A stretch of DNA of 64,000 bases from Bicyclus anynana. Lineage: Eukaryota > Arthropoda > Insecta > Lepidoptera > Nymphalidae. The notes beneath the pieces are model-generated. The model did no database searches. It worked only from the letters and a program-made list of their open reading frames with translations, and was not told the DNA's origin. The translations under genes were made by a program, and so were the position numbers. The DNA lies in NCBI RefSeq assembly GCF_947172395.1, contig NC_069085.1, positions 18,106,698-18,170,697 of the forward strand. The letters are read 5' to 3'. This document shows positions 11,157 through 20,600 of this stretch, in pieces (position 1 is the stretch's first letter; each line of letters begins with the position of its first letter).

Positions 11157-11456
11157 TTGTACCTTGTAAAAAGTGTCAATGGAGAACTAATTACACTCTT
11201 GATAAAGTCATCAGTATTCTCTTTCAGCGCACTTTCGTTGGAGACCCCACTCGACTATATTTGCAGACATTCAGTTATTCTTCCCCACTTTCAACCCCCA
11301 AAACTTATAAACGGCTCAACCGATTTTCATCAAACATGTCTAAGAACACTCGTAAATTGAAATCGCTTCATTCGTTCGGGAGCTATGGTACCACAGACAG
11401 ACTGACAGACATGTCAAACTTATACACCCCTCTGCATCGGGGGCTAAAAAGGTACA
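11157..11456 (+). repeat. Interspersed repeat with CAGACAGAC tract, probably Helitron-derived
   Basis: Contains AACCGATTTTCATCAAACA, CGTTCGGGAGCTATG, a short ACAGACAGAC run and CATCGGGGGCTAAAAA. I know this combination as a common lepidopteran repeat. The apparent reading frames of 67 and 77 codons here are accidental. An eroded Helitron abuts its right end. Confidence 0.55.
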
Positions 11457-11630
11457 ATTCTGGGAAAGGCTACCCAACGGTTTCACCTGCGTAGTTCCCG
11501 TTTCGGTGGGAATAGCATATGACACTAAAAGATAACGTGGCTTTCTATTAAGAAAATAATTTTCAAATATAGTTCAGTAGATCTAAAAATTACCTTACAA
11601 ACTTTACCTGTTTAGGCACAGAATAAAGAT
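11457..11630 (-). mobile_element. Eroded Helitron-like element
   Basis: The plus strand reads GGTTTCACCTGCGTAGTTCC near 11480, the hairpin side of the common element. Degenerate interior blocks follow, and an ACAAACTTTACCT end near 11600. Both termini are too eroded to place exactly. Confidence 0.5.
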
Positions 11631-11671
11631 GATCCAGAATGCTCTAAACGCCATTTGACAAGCAGCGTCGC

Positions 11672-12012
11672 GAAGCCGGTGAAACCCATAAAAAAACAAA
11701 CGTCACGCGTCTCCTAGACATCTGCATATATACGAAGTTTTTTCGTAATTTGTATTTGAAAATTTAACATTAACAACAATTACGTAAATTGGTATAGTAA
11801 TCAATAATTACCAATAAAAATATACTCTATATTACTTGTTTAGTTTTAGTGAACAATTTTTAAAATATTTAAGAACATAAGACACCATTTTTTGTATAAT
11901 ATTGAAAATTACTGATGCGACGCTTAGTGTCGTACTGACTCGAGAATTTATCCGTTTTAGAATTTTGTATTTGGAGCGCCTACGACACCGCTGTGTTCCG
12001 CGCGCTCTATCT
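11672..12012 (-). repeat. Unnamed interspersed repeat, copy 2 (inverted)
   Basis: Reverse-orientation partner of 7463-7812 with the same block order. Here the phrase CGTCACGCGTCTCCTAGACA and the GGCGCTCC-flanked GGTGTCGTA (minus strand) are visible. The reading frame at 12075-12365 begins just outside it. Confidence 0.7.
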
Positions 12013-12501
12013 GCCTGTTATTCTTTAATCTGTTTAGGTATTAGATGTAAACTATATTGATGGAATGGTAATTTATGTTAATTGCCATGACATACGCACG
12101 AGTAATGATTTTTAATCGGTTCGACTCTTGGAAAGCAAATGTGATGTTTTTTCCAAATGGTGTTATAGAAACTGGCCTGACTGGACTCATGACGTCAAAC
12201 AAAAAGTCGGATGTAATAATTTTCGATTCGATTAGAACAAGATTTAGAGACCATACATACGTCTATGGCGTACCTGCCTACAATACGGCTAAAGCTTTTG
12301 TTACTATAACCTTGAAATTAAGTTCAAAATTTATAAAAAAAAATCATATTTTCGTCATATTTTAATGGCCTATCTGATGAATCATCGCCTCGGGTCTATT
12401 CTACTAATTTTTTTTTATTTATTGTATATCATAAATCAGCCTATATTTTTCTAGTCTCACCAAATACAATAACCCAATTTCATTCATAAAATATTAAGCA
12501 A
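12013..12501. other. Spacer with one long but unsupported frame
   Basis: A plus-strand frame of 96 codons (12075-12365) lies here. It matches no family I know, has no splice or start context that stands out and runs into A/T-rich codons at its end. I treat it as chance. Nothing else is recognised. Confidence 0.4.
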
Positions 12502-12658
12502 CTAGCGGACGCCCGCGACTTCGTCCGCGTGGAATTCAGTTTTTTACAAATCCCGCGGAAACCATGTATTATTCCGGGATCAAAAGTAAAAAAACAAATT
12601 CAGCCAAATCCAAACAATTATCCATACAAACTTTCGCATTTATAACAATAATAGGAAG
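12502..12658 (-). mobile_element. Helitron-like element
   Basis: A host A at 12501, then CTAG and the hairpin GCGGACG...CGTCCGC define the 3' end (minus strand). The interior GTATTATTCCGGGATCAAAAG belongs to the subfamily that also includes 24006-24227. The 5' end is eroded (CATTTATAACAATAATAGG). Confidence 0.7.
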
Positions 12659-12787
12659 TAGAATAGGTCTTAATTTTATTAATTCGTGTAGTGTACAAAT
12701 TATATTTTACCTCTTATGCCCATCTCTAAATATTAGCTTTTGAACCATTATTTTGTTATAAGAGAAATATAAAATGTTGTTGTTCAT

Positions 12788-12858
12788 AATACATCATAGA
12801 CTTGAAGTCTTGTTCAGTAGGTAAGATACTGAACAAGACTTCAAGTCTATGATGTATT
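12788..12858. repeat. Perfect 32-bp inverted repeat with 7-base loop
   Basis: Arms 12788-12819 and 12827-12858 are exact reverse complements (32 of 32) around GGTAAGA. Transcribed from either strand this would form a long perfect hairpin. Perfect arms imply recent origin or correction. No related sequence was seen elsewhere in the window. Confidence 0.92.
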
Positions 12859-12869
12859 CGCCCTCTGGA

Positions 12870-13540
12870 GACACTTGAAAAATTCACCCGGCCGTTTAGC
12901 TGGGCTGCCTCGTATTATTAGTAATGAGAACATTCTCGGCATCTAGAGGTCTGTAGGTATAGAGATGCTACATTTTTCTTAAAAGAAAATTATAATAATT
13001 TTAGAAAAAAAGCTTTTTTTTTGTATTTTTACCGAATAAAATATTATTCATTCATAAGACACTAAGGATTATTTTATGGATTTGTAATTTATGTAGGTAC
13101 CTATTATTTTATATTTATAGTTTATATTTATAGTTTATTCATTTGCGTAGTCGATGTGTCGATTTTTCGTAAATATAACTCAACTTCTGTAACTTTTCAT
13201 CCCCTGCTTAACTCCATTAGTGGTTAGTGACACCACTAATCAAAGTTAATTAAAAAGTTCAACATTATCATCCTAAGCCCGCCATCCAGCATTTGAAAAG
13301 CTTGACAAGTTTAAGCTCAGTTTTCAACAAGTAGGAATGAAAAAGGAAGAAATTATTGCCAATTAGTAATTTGAGATGAAATTATATCGACATTAATTAA
13401 TACAAGTTAAGGATTTGTTGTAAAACTAAATTATTTATTTAAATTTTTTTCCATACTTCAAAAACGCTGTTGTAGATTTTCTGACGTCACAATGTTATTT
13501 GATGTCACTAGAGGAATAAACGCCAAACTAAGGCATGTCG
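12870..13540. other. AT-rich spacer with one SINE tail
   Basis: Holds only the family E SINE 3' block at 13262-13325 (AGCCCGCCATCCAGCATTTG). The rest is unrecognised AT-rich DNA. Confidence 0.5.
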
Positions 13541-13876
13541 ATTTTTTTTTTTCATTTTTTTATTTTTTATTCTTTACAAGTTAGCCCTTTACAAGTTAAT
13601 CTCACTTGATGGTAAGTGATGATGTAATCTAAGATGGAAGCGGGCTAACTAGGATGAAAATCCACGCTCCTTTCGGTTTCTACACGACATCGTACCGGAA
13701 CGCTAAATCGCTTGGCGGTACGTCTTTGTCAGTAGAGTGGTAAGTAGCCACGGCCGAAGCCTCCCACCAGCTAGACCTGGACCAATTAAGAAAACCTCAA
13801 TCGCCCCAGCCGGGGATCGAACCCAGGACCTCCGTCATTAAATCCACCGCGCGTACCACTGCGCTACGGAGGCCGT
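13541..13876 (-). mobile_element. tRNA-derived SINE, family B, near full length
   Basis: On the minus strand the element opens with a tRNA-like head: CCTCCGTAGCGCAGTGGTA (A box) and GGGTTCGATCCCCGG (B box). Body blocks follow (AATTGGTCCAGGTCTAGC, CCGCCAAGCGATTTAGCG, GTCGTGTAGAAACCGAAAGG) and a CTTACCATCA...TTGTAAAGAATAAA tail ending in poly-A (poly-T on the plus strand at 13541-13556). Length is about 335 bp. Six further full or partial copies occur in the window. Confidence 0.85.
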
Positions 13877-14034
13877 CAAAGGTTCTCACAGTCTAAGGTT
13901 TGGTGTTTACGGACTACGTGACGCCATGACATGGCCCTTTGGCTCGTATAGAGTAATAAATATTTAAAAATTGGAAGTTTTATGTATTCGCGTCTCAAAA
14001 AATTATGATAATTTATTTTCAATCTAGCAGAACG

Positions 14035-14105
14035 ATACTGAAAAATTTAAGACCATTTAAAAAAAAAGTGTCAACAAGCCTATTGTGGTGGTCACTTTTT
14101 TTTCT
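14035..14105. repeat. Short repeat shared with 48170-48250
   Basis: AAGACCATTTAAA...AAAAGTGTCAAC and AGCCTATTGT occur in the same order here and at 48170-48250. The surrounding sequence is not shared. It may be the end of an unrecognised element. Confidence 0.5.
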
Positions 14106-14324
14106 GATTGTGTAACTGCCGTAGGCTACATAAGGGACGTCAGCGGTGTCGGGGAGGGTAAAGGTGGACACCCTGCTTTTAATCTGTATTGGGTAAAATT
14201 TGTACAAAACGCTCCTTACGTAACGTGCCGTTAATAAATAATGTTCGGTATAAATTCCCAATTATTGATTTGAGATGAAAGCATCAAACGTTACCGAGGT
14301 GACGATAGAGCTTGCCGTGCGCCC

Positions 14325-14630
14325 TTAGGCATTCCTCATTCGCACGAGAACTTTTTTAACGGACGTTAAGAAAGCTTTCAAATACAACAAATGCATTCAC
14401 ACGACAGCGTTTTTAAAACACGACGCTTTTTTCAAGTAGTGTTGCATTTTCAATTTTGGGCGTTTACAGACGACCTTCATTTAATTTCATACTATATTTG
14501 AACGAAAATATTTGAAAAGTTAAAATTATGACATAATCTTGACCTAACAAAAGTGCTTGTAAACTAAGCCTAATTGAAATAAATGAATTTTGAATTTTGT
14601 TACAAAACCTCTCGTGCGAATGAGGGCTTA
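14325..14630. mobile_element. TIR element, ~305 bp, possible TTA target duplication
   Basis: Left end (CTCATTCGCACGAGA core) and right end (TCTCGTGCGAATGAGGG) are inverted repeats over about 30 bp, with a short indel next to the terminus. TTA is found at both outer edges (14325-14327 and 14628-14630), as expected for PIF/Harbinger or related elements, but three bases are weak evidence. A LINE-like tail (GTGCTTGTAAACTAAGCC...AATGAATTTTGAATTTT, 14549-14600) lies near the right end. Confidence 0.65.
14549..14600 (+). mobile_element. LINE 3' tail fragment
   Basis: GCTTGTAAACTAAGCCTAATTGAAATAAATGA followed by T/A-rich sequence matches, in reverse, the stretches at 40170-40225 and 57001-57070 (TTTCAAGTAGGCTCAGTTTA). 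It contains an AATAAA signal. I interpret it as the 3' end of a Jockey/CR1-like LINE. Confidence 0.5.
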
Positions 14631-14807
14631 CAATATGAATATCGAAAGAGGGTTGATTTATCGAGAATATTGATATGAGTATGTTTCATTATTTGCCGCG
14701 CTCTTATGTCTACACAAACCGTTTAGGGATTTATAACATAAATGGCGTATAATTAGATTCGGCTCTGGCGTGTCATTAGACTCGGCTCGTGTTAGACGTA
14801 TAAATCA

Positions 14808-14991
14808 CTAGCTGACGCCGCGCGGCTTCACCCGCGTGGTTCCCGTTCCTGTAAGAATACGGGGATAGTATATAGCCTGTAGCCTTCCTCGATAAATGGG
14901 CTATTTAACACTGAAAGAATTTTCCAAATCGGACCAGTAGTTCCTGAGATTAGCGGTCCAAACAAACATAGCTTTTTAAAATTAGTATAGA
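14808..14991 (-). mobile_element. Helitron-like element, full length (184 bp)
   Basis: Host A, then CTAG (14808-14811) and the hairpin of the second subfamily (GCTGACGCCGCGCGGCTTCACC). The interior has GAATACGGGGATAGTATATA, CCTTCCTCGATAAATGGGC and GACCAGTAGTTCCTGAGATT. It ends at ATTAGTATAGA followed by host T. Same subfamily as 33769, 44908, 54906 and 57907. Confidence 0.88.
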
Positions 14992-15205
14992 TTAATTTCA
15001 TGAATTAACAATTATATTATTCATGTTGGGATTGACGTTGTGTATATTAATCTATGTAGCATCGCAGTTTAGCAGTGCAGTCTCCAGCCGGGATGAGTAA
15101 AAGCATTTCACCAGCGACGAAATTTCTTTTTATGCAGCACGATTTTATAATTAATTGAATTATTTCAATTAAATCTTAATTGTTGTAACAAATTAGAGGA
15201 CGATA

Positions 15206-15749
15206 CAGGGGCGTAGCTACCGCCGTATCAATGATACGGGGTCCCCGGACTATAGGGGCCCCTGAAAGCAAAAATTTGTAAAATGTAACGCACAATTTCA
15301 TTTAATTTGGTGCTTCCCGAAAAAAAAACATAAAAAACTGTCTATGAGTTTTTGCTTTGAAAATGACAAAAGTCCAAAAACTGTCATTTTAGAATTTAAA
15401 CTATCGTGAGTGTTATTCATATTAATTAATTATGAAACACGGCTAAAACTCACGTGATATTAGGTCGGAATATGCTCGACTAGTTTCGAACCCATACGGG
15501 GCCCTTAGTTATGAGCTGGTTCTTGCATCGCGGCACGATCCAGTTTGAATCGTATGGGTTCGAAACTAGTCGGGCATACTCCGACATAATATCACGTGAC
15601 TTTTAGCCGTGTTTCATAATAAATTAATATCACTGTCATATTAATTATAAGTACGCATTTTTTTTTCTTTTGTGAGAAATCTTTACCCTTCATTTGGGCG
15701 CCCCAACAAATTTGGATACAGGACCCCTCCAAGGCACGCTACGCCACTG
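15206..15749. mobile_element. Non-autonomous hAT element with perfect 8-bp target duplication
   Basis: The target duplication GGACGATA is present on both sides (15198-15205 and 15750-15757). The element starts CAGGGGCGTAGCTACC and ends CACGCTACGCCACTG, giving imperfect terminal inverted repeats with the CAG..GGCGTAGC pattern typical of hAT elements. An 8-bp duplication is the hAT hallmark. The 544 bp hold no transposase. A palindromic MITE (15431-15618) lies inside. The internal edges GGGGTCCCCGGACTATAGGG and TTTGGGCGCCCC are GC-rich. Confidence 0.88.
15431..15618. mobile_element. Palindromic MITE nested in the hAT element
   Basis: Arms of about 68 bp (15431-15498 and 15551-15618; ends TATGAAACACGGCTAAAA / TTTTAGCCGTGTTTCATA) with a few mismatches flank a 52-base GC-rich centre. 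Inverted similarity continues weakly into flanking TATTAAT-type sequence, so the exact edge and target site are uncertain. No coding capacity. Its presence between hAT sequences shows it arrived after the hAT copy or travelled with it. Confidence 0.82.
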
Positions 15750-15961
15750 GGACGATACGTCACAGATGATGTGAAATAGCTGGAAGTGTGACGGGTGCAG
15801 CCTTGTACATGCAAAAACGATACTAATTGACCGACAATTACTACTGTTGTGTTGCCAGTAAACAGAATACGAGTGAATCACAAAGTTTACATACATTGAA
15901 ATGTGATTACGGTCGGATATTGACTGCTAAACAGGCTAGGAAATTGATTAAGGCATATTGA

Positions 15962-16255
15962 CGACCTCCGTGGCGCAGCGGCATGCGCGGTGGATTTACA
16001 AGACGAAGGTCCTAGGTTCGATCCCCGGCTAGGCTGATTGAGGTTTTCTTAATTGGTCCAGGTCTGGTTGGTGAGAGGCTTCGGCCGTGGCTAGTTTTTA
16101 CACTACCGGCACAGATGTACCGCCAAGCGATTTAGCGTTCCGGTACGATGTTGTGTAGAAACCGAAAGGGCTGTGGATTTTTGTCCTCCTCCTAACAAGT
16201 TAGTCCGATTTCATCTTAGATTGCATCATCACTTACCATCAGCAGGCTGATTATG
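15962..16255 (+). mobile_element. tRNA-derived SINE, family B
   Basis: Head GACCTCCGTGGCGCAGCGG (A box) and GGTTCGATCCCCGG (B box), then the family body with CCGCCAAGCGATTTAGCG at 16120 and the AACAAGTTAGTCC and CTTACCATCAG blocks. The 3' tail is cut short after 16245. Confidence 0.83.
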
Positions 16256-17048
16256 TATCTCGACGTATCACTTCTAACTGTGTAACGCAAAGCTAAATGG
16301 AACACTAGAGTGTTTTTGCAATTCCGATTATGTAAGACAAAAGACAGCCACAATGCCTAGTGATATCGTTCTAGGCGCAAAATTTTATCGACATTATGCG
16401 ACTAAATAAAATACACCCTTTCCCGGTACTACTTACTACGGGTGCGGCATACTTTTGCACATATACGCATTATACTTGATTTTGCTGTTTGTCTGTGGTG
16501 AAGTGAAGTGCCATAGTTTCTTTGTTGGTAAACAAAGCCGTATTAAAATATTAATAAAAAAATTGGTTTCGTTGGATCAAAGTACTTGCTACTGCTAGTT
16601 TTTTGTTTTCAATAGAAGTAATTAATTAATCATTTTATCGTATACATTTTTATTAGTGTTAATAGTTAATTTATCAAAGTAAACGGCCACTTTTACATAA
16701 AACATTATCTACACGAAAGTTCTTCAAAGTTTTATCGTCTGCCTATGATTAATTTAATGGTCGTTGTGATAATATGTAAAGTATATTTTATAGTGTTTAT
16801 TATTAAAGTTTATCGCTTGCAACTAAAGATGTCCGAGAAACTCAATGATCGCCAATTGGAACTCTAATTGGAGATTGCAGAGTGCCACCCAAACTTGGCG
16901 ATGGGTTGTTTTGGAGGGCCTTTGGAAAGTCAGGCTACTAAATAAACCTTCCGTGTTCGCGTCTGCCAGTGGCGTTGTGTAAGTTATCACATATCTATAT
17001 TCTATATTATTATTTTAAAGAGGATGAGAGGAAATTTTTGATATTGTA
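16256..17048. other. Spacer, nothing recognised
   Basis: AT-rich, with one slightly GC-richer patch at 16850-16985. No frame, repeat family or RNA is recognised. Confidence 0.45.
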
Positions 17049-17290
17049 GGGGGTAATCTCTGGATCTTAGCGATAAGGCCGCCTTTTGTATGCTGATCTC
17101 TTCCTAATTTGTTTTTTATTTCACTTGTTTTTGTCTTTGTGGTGTGCAAATAAAGTATATTTATCTATTATCTTTTTATCTACTAAACCGATTTTGAAAA
17201 TTCTTTCACCAACAGAAAGTCACATAACTTGTGAGTGTAATAGGCTATATTTTATCCCTATAGTCCCAAGGGAGTGGGAACTATGCAGGT
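17049..17290 (+). mobile_element. Helitron-like element interrupted by a LINE tail
   Basis: The Helitron phrase GGGTAATCTCTGGATCT (17052) breaks at 17067 and resumes as CTAAACCGATTTTGAAAATT at about 17181, continuing to GGGAGTGGGAACTATGC. The insert (GATAAGGCCGCCTTTTGTATGC...GGTGTGCAAATAAAGTATAT) is a polyadenylated 3' end I know from lepidopteran LINEs. The Helitron termini are eroded. Confidence 0.65.
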
Positions 17291-17800
17291 GGAACCGTCA
17301 AGCATCAGATAGTAATTATATTCAATTGAAATTCATAATTTTCTATTTTAAGCTTAACATAATACTTGGTTTTGTGACTAGCATATTGCATTAAGAAGCC
17401 TATTTAAACCACAACTATACCTGCACCATGTAACCTTTAAGTTCTAAGCATTAAGTACAACACGAAAAATCAAAATCAAACTTTGTCTTTTTATGCAGAT
17501 GTATTAGAATTGTTTGTATTTGTAGGTTTTTGTTTTAGTTACATTAAGGCTAAATATAAAATCCTACCTTGATTAGTAATTTTTTTATGATGATTGAGGC
17601 TAGCCACTTAAAATAATTAATTCAAATTTCAATTACAATATATAGTTAAGTTAAATCCTACAAGTATATGTATCTCCTACAAAACTGGATAAAATATAAG
17701 GCAAATCAAAAAACAAAAGAGCTCAGTTTAATCCCATAAAAGCCCAGTTGCTGCAGAGTATAGACTAGAGGGTTTGCCAGGGATATAGGTCCATAAGCAC

Positions 17801-18042
17801 AGCAATAGCCCAGTGGATGTAACCTCTGCCTCAGATTCCAGAGGGTGTGGGTTTGTATCCAGTCCGGGGCATGCAGCTCCAACTTTTCAGTTGTGTACAT
17901 TTTAAGATATTAAATATCACATGTATCAAATGGTGAAGGAAAACATCGTGAGGAAACCTGCATACCAGATAATTCTCTTAATTCTCTGCTTATGTGAAGT
18001 CTGCTAATCCGCTTTGGGTCAGTGTGGTGGACTATTGGTCTA
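17801..18042 (+). mobile_element. tRNA-derived SINE, family A (Metulj-like)
   Basis: A box TAGCCCAGTGGATG, an eroded B box (GGGTTTGTATCC), and the body CCAACTTTTCAGTTGTG, GAAGGAAAACATCGTGAGG and GTGTGGTGGACTATTGG. The 3' ATG-repeat tail is missing. The family name is from memory. It precedes the exon-like region. Confidence 0.8.
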
Positions 18043-18202
18043 ATCATGAATGAACGAATAGTATTACCTAATCCAGTGTATGTAATTCTTAATGATAATA
18101 ATTGCTAATTCAAATAATAATTTGTACTTTATATTTTCTTTTATTATGTACATGTTCAGCTTAATAAATATTGCACATTTTGATTTGTTAAATATCACAT
18201 AT

Positions 18203-18257
18203 AATGAATATTGTTATCATTTACAATAATGTATTGTTTATGATAACAATATTCATT
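18203..18257. repeat. Perfect 17-bp inverted repeat
   Basis: AATGAATATTGTTATCA at 18203 and its exact complement at 18241-18257 flank a 21-base, itself partly palindromic, spacer. AT-only hairpins of this size may be chance in such DNA. Confidence 0.75.
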
Positions 18258-18556
18258 AACCTGAAACTAAAGGATCACAAACATTCTTAGTCTGAAAAGA
18301 AGCTCAACATAAATACAACAAAGTATTATTTTTGTTATCACCATCTCACAGAAATATATTGTAGAACCAAGTAATATACCTGAGGTATAAATATATCAAT
18401 TAACCCCCCCTAGATTTGTCATTTATATAAACTCTTAATCAAGATATAATACATAGGCCATTTCTTATCTCAATATTCCCACAGGAATAAGATCTACTTA
18501 AAGAAACCGGGGGCATATGTAGTTCATGTAATAAAAAAATATTTTCTACATTTCAG

Positions 18557-18688
18557 ATCAACATGAAGATGTGGGCTCTAAACTTTGAGTGCCAGGGACT
18601 GACTATGGAAGTCTCCATGTCGCTGGTCACCATTGAGGTGCAAAACACCTTGAAAAAATTGGTGATTCTGAATCCTTCATCTCTATGA
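18557..18688 (+). CDS. Candidate terminal exon, product unknown
   Basis: A pyrimidine-rich stretch ending TTCTACATTTCAG fits a 3' splice site, and is followed by 43 codons read in frame from the first base to a TGA at 18686-18688. The peptide begins INMKMWALNFECQG and ends LVILNPSSL. Codons such as CTG, GTC, ACC and GAG contrast with the AT-rich surroundings, which is why I list it despite its length. I recognise no family. There is no neighbouring exon I can join to it and no clear AATAAA soon after; ATTAAA occurs near 18705. It could be a last exon, a pseudogene piece or chance. Confidence 0.3.
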   Translation: MNMKMWALNFECQGLTMEVSMSLVTIEVQNTLKKLVILNPSSL

Positions 18689-18973
18689 ACGATTCATGAA
18701 GAAAGAATTAAACAAACATTTAATGAACAGATTTTTTATAAGATTATTATCAATAATGACATTGCATATGAGAGAAAATTGTCAAATATAATTTCATTTT
18801 AATTTAATATAGTTAATTATGACATCACTGTATATAAAGAATATGATTATTATCATTTGGTTAATTTCAGTATTACATAGTATTAGATAAAAATTTTATT
18901 GTAAAATTGCACATCAAAATATGTTTTATTATCTATTATTAGGAGGAAATATTATTTAACTATTATTATTATC

Positions 18974-19470
18974 CCTAATAGCCCAGTGAATGTGACTTCT
19001 GCCTACAATTCCAGAGGGTGTGGGTTCGAACCCGTTCCGGGGCACGCACCTCCAACTTTTCAGTTGTGTGCATTTTAAGAAACTAAATATCACGTGTCTC
19101 AAACAGTGAAGGAAAACATCGTGAGGAAACCTGCATACCAGAGAATTCTCTTAATTCTCTGCATATGTGATGTCTGCCAATGTAATCCAAATATGCTGGC
19201 TCATATTCGGCTCCTGTCAGAATGAGAGGGGTTAGGCATTGGCCTTCCCTTACCTTATCAGCCGATAGACGTCCACTGCTGGACATAGGCCTCTTACATG
19301 GACCTCCAAGCACAACGACCTTGAGCCGCGAACATCCAAACAACCGACCAACCACGCTTTCCAGTGCGGGGTCTCCCGAGTGCGGGTAGGCACTAACCCC
19401 TCTTACTGTGGGAGACTCGAGCTCAGCAGTGAGCCGAATATGTGTTTATAATGATGATGATGATGATGAT
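18974..19470 (+). mobile_element. Family A SINE, rearranged, with an RTE fragment inside
   Basis: The head (TAGCCCAGTGAATG, B box GGGTTCGAACCCG) and body run to about 19190. Then a short inverted piece of the same SINE's 3' part appears (TCATATTCGGCTCCTGTCAG). A minus-strand RTE tail follows (19245-19400), then the plus-strand SINE 3' end (GACTCGAGCTCAGCAGTGAGC) and a run of six ATG units near 19450. The order implies at least two insertions or rearrangements. Confidence 0.7.
19245..19400 (-). pseudogene. RTE-type LINE 3' end fragment
   Basis: On the minus strand the sequence reads as the C-terminal end of an RTE reverse transcriptase and its tail: GGTTGTTTGGATGTTCGCGG, GGACCTCCATG, then the diagnostic TATGTCCAGCAGTGGACG and TATCGGCTGATAA. 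Related copies are at 23655, 34605 and 50640. It is 5'-truncated and embedded in a SINE. Confidence 0.7.
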
Positions 19471-19952
19471 GATTATTTAAGTAATTGTAAAAGAAAAAAT
19501 TGAATACTACATTAGTTGTTTATCTATACAATTCAATAATTTTAAGAACAAAACATGTACCTACCACATTGTAGGAAATAAATAAATAATGATTTGATTA
19601 AAAACAATGTTGTTTAATGTTAAGCAGGTAGGGCCAGGTAGTTCTATATTTGTGTAACATCTATTACTTAAAAATAAAAAATATATTTACTTGTGTTGGT
19701 ATTTTTTATTCAGACTTGATATATTGTTGTTGACAAATTTTGTTATAATATATATCTTTCATTCTTTAGTTTAATTTAATCAAGAAACGACCCTACTTAC
19801 ACATATAGGTACCCCCTCTAACAAAAATAGACTGAAGTATAGGTAAATATTTAACAAAAATGTAAATTAAAAATTAATTATAGATTAATTAAAAACATGA
19901 CTACAATTTGAATTATCAACTTTAATAATTTGCTTCAAAATAAAAACACATA
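19471..19952. other. AT-rich spacer, nothing recognised
   Basis: No frame or repeat family recognised. Confidence 0.5.
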
Positions 19953-20207
19953 CGCGTGGCGCAGTAAGTAGTGCTCCTGCATCCACGGTCATGGGTTCGA
20001 TTCCCACACCTGGAAAATATTTGTGTGAAGAGCATGGGTTTTTTCCAGTGGGTGTGTATTTATACATTATATAAGTATTTATAGGTAGTATATAAATGTA
20101 AATGAATATTATAATATCAACTATCTTAGTACCCACAACACAAGCTACTCTGTATGCCTACTTTGGGGCTAGATAGTGCTTTGTATGGTTTAAGTATAAA
20201 TAATTAT
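19953..20207 (+). mobile_element. tRNA-derived SINE, family C
   Basis: A-box-like GTGGCGCAGTAAGTAG and B box GGTTCGATTCCC, then the family C body (AAAATATTTGTGTGAAGAGC, AAGCTACTCTGTATGCC). It ends beside the minus-strand frame that stops at 20190, so the last codons of that frame overlap SINE sequence. Confidence 0.82.
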
Positions 20208-20439
20208 ACAGAAGGCTTGGTCACGAAAAAATATATCCAGTCCTTTGTCTGCATAGCTTGAGGGTTCTAGCAACTTGTTATCATGGTTTTGAGTGAGGAA
20301 TCCTTGGACAATACTGCCATCACAAGAATTACTGTTTTCTGTATCCAGCCCTTGATCTAACAGCCAAGTGAAAGCTTCTTTAGGTGTTGGTTGAAACATT
20401 GTTAAGCTCTTCACTTCTTCAAAATTATTAGTGATTCTC
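20190..20439 (-). CDS. Candidate exon, product unknown
   Basis: On the minus strand TATTTTTCTAG gives a plausible 3' splice site, with the open stretch starting at 20439 and a TAA at 20190. The peptide is unlike random AT-rich translation (segments FEEVKSLTMFQPTPKEAF and TWLLDQGLDTENSNS) but the last residues fall in SINE sequence, so the original stop has probably been lost. It lies downstream of, and on the same strand as, the Harbinger transposase fossil, so it may be a distal exon of that element or of an unrelated gene. Part of it is repeated at 20525-20600. I do not recognise the family. Confidence 0.3.
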
Positions 20440-20524
20440 CTAGAAAAATAAATCATAATGTAGGTATACATGGTACTGCCCAACAAGTTCTTATAAAGTA
20501 GGTATATAATATACTGACCTGTGA

Positions 20525-20600
20525 TAAGTCTCCTCCTTCGGCTGCATAGCTTGAGGGTTTAGGAAACCAGAGTTCATGGTTTTGGAGTGAGGAAACATTT
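20525..20600. repeat. Diverged duplicate of 20245-20320
   Basis: The plus-strand order GCTGCATAGCTTGAGGGTT, then CATGGTTTTGGAGTGAGGAA, mirrors GTCTGCATAGCTTGAGGGTT and CATGGTTTTGAGTGAGGAAT at 20248-20305. The two segments are about 280 bp apart in direct orientation, with roughly 75 percent identity by eye. The duplicate has stops in the frame that is open in the other copy. Confidence 0.65.

Noticed and set aside
12075..12365. 96-codon plus-strand frame starting with ATG
   Set aside because: No recognisable domain, ends in low-complexity Lys/Ile/Phe codons, and lies next to a repeat; not supported as a gene.
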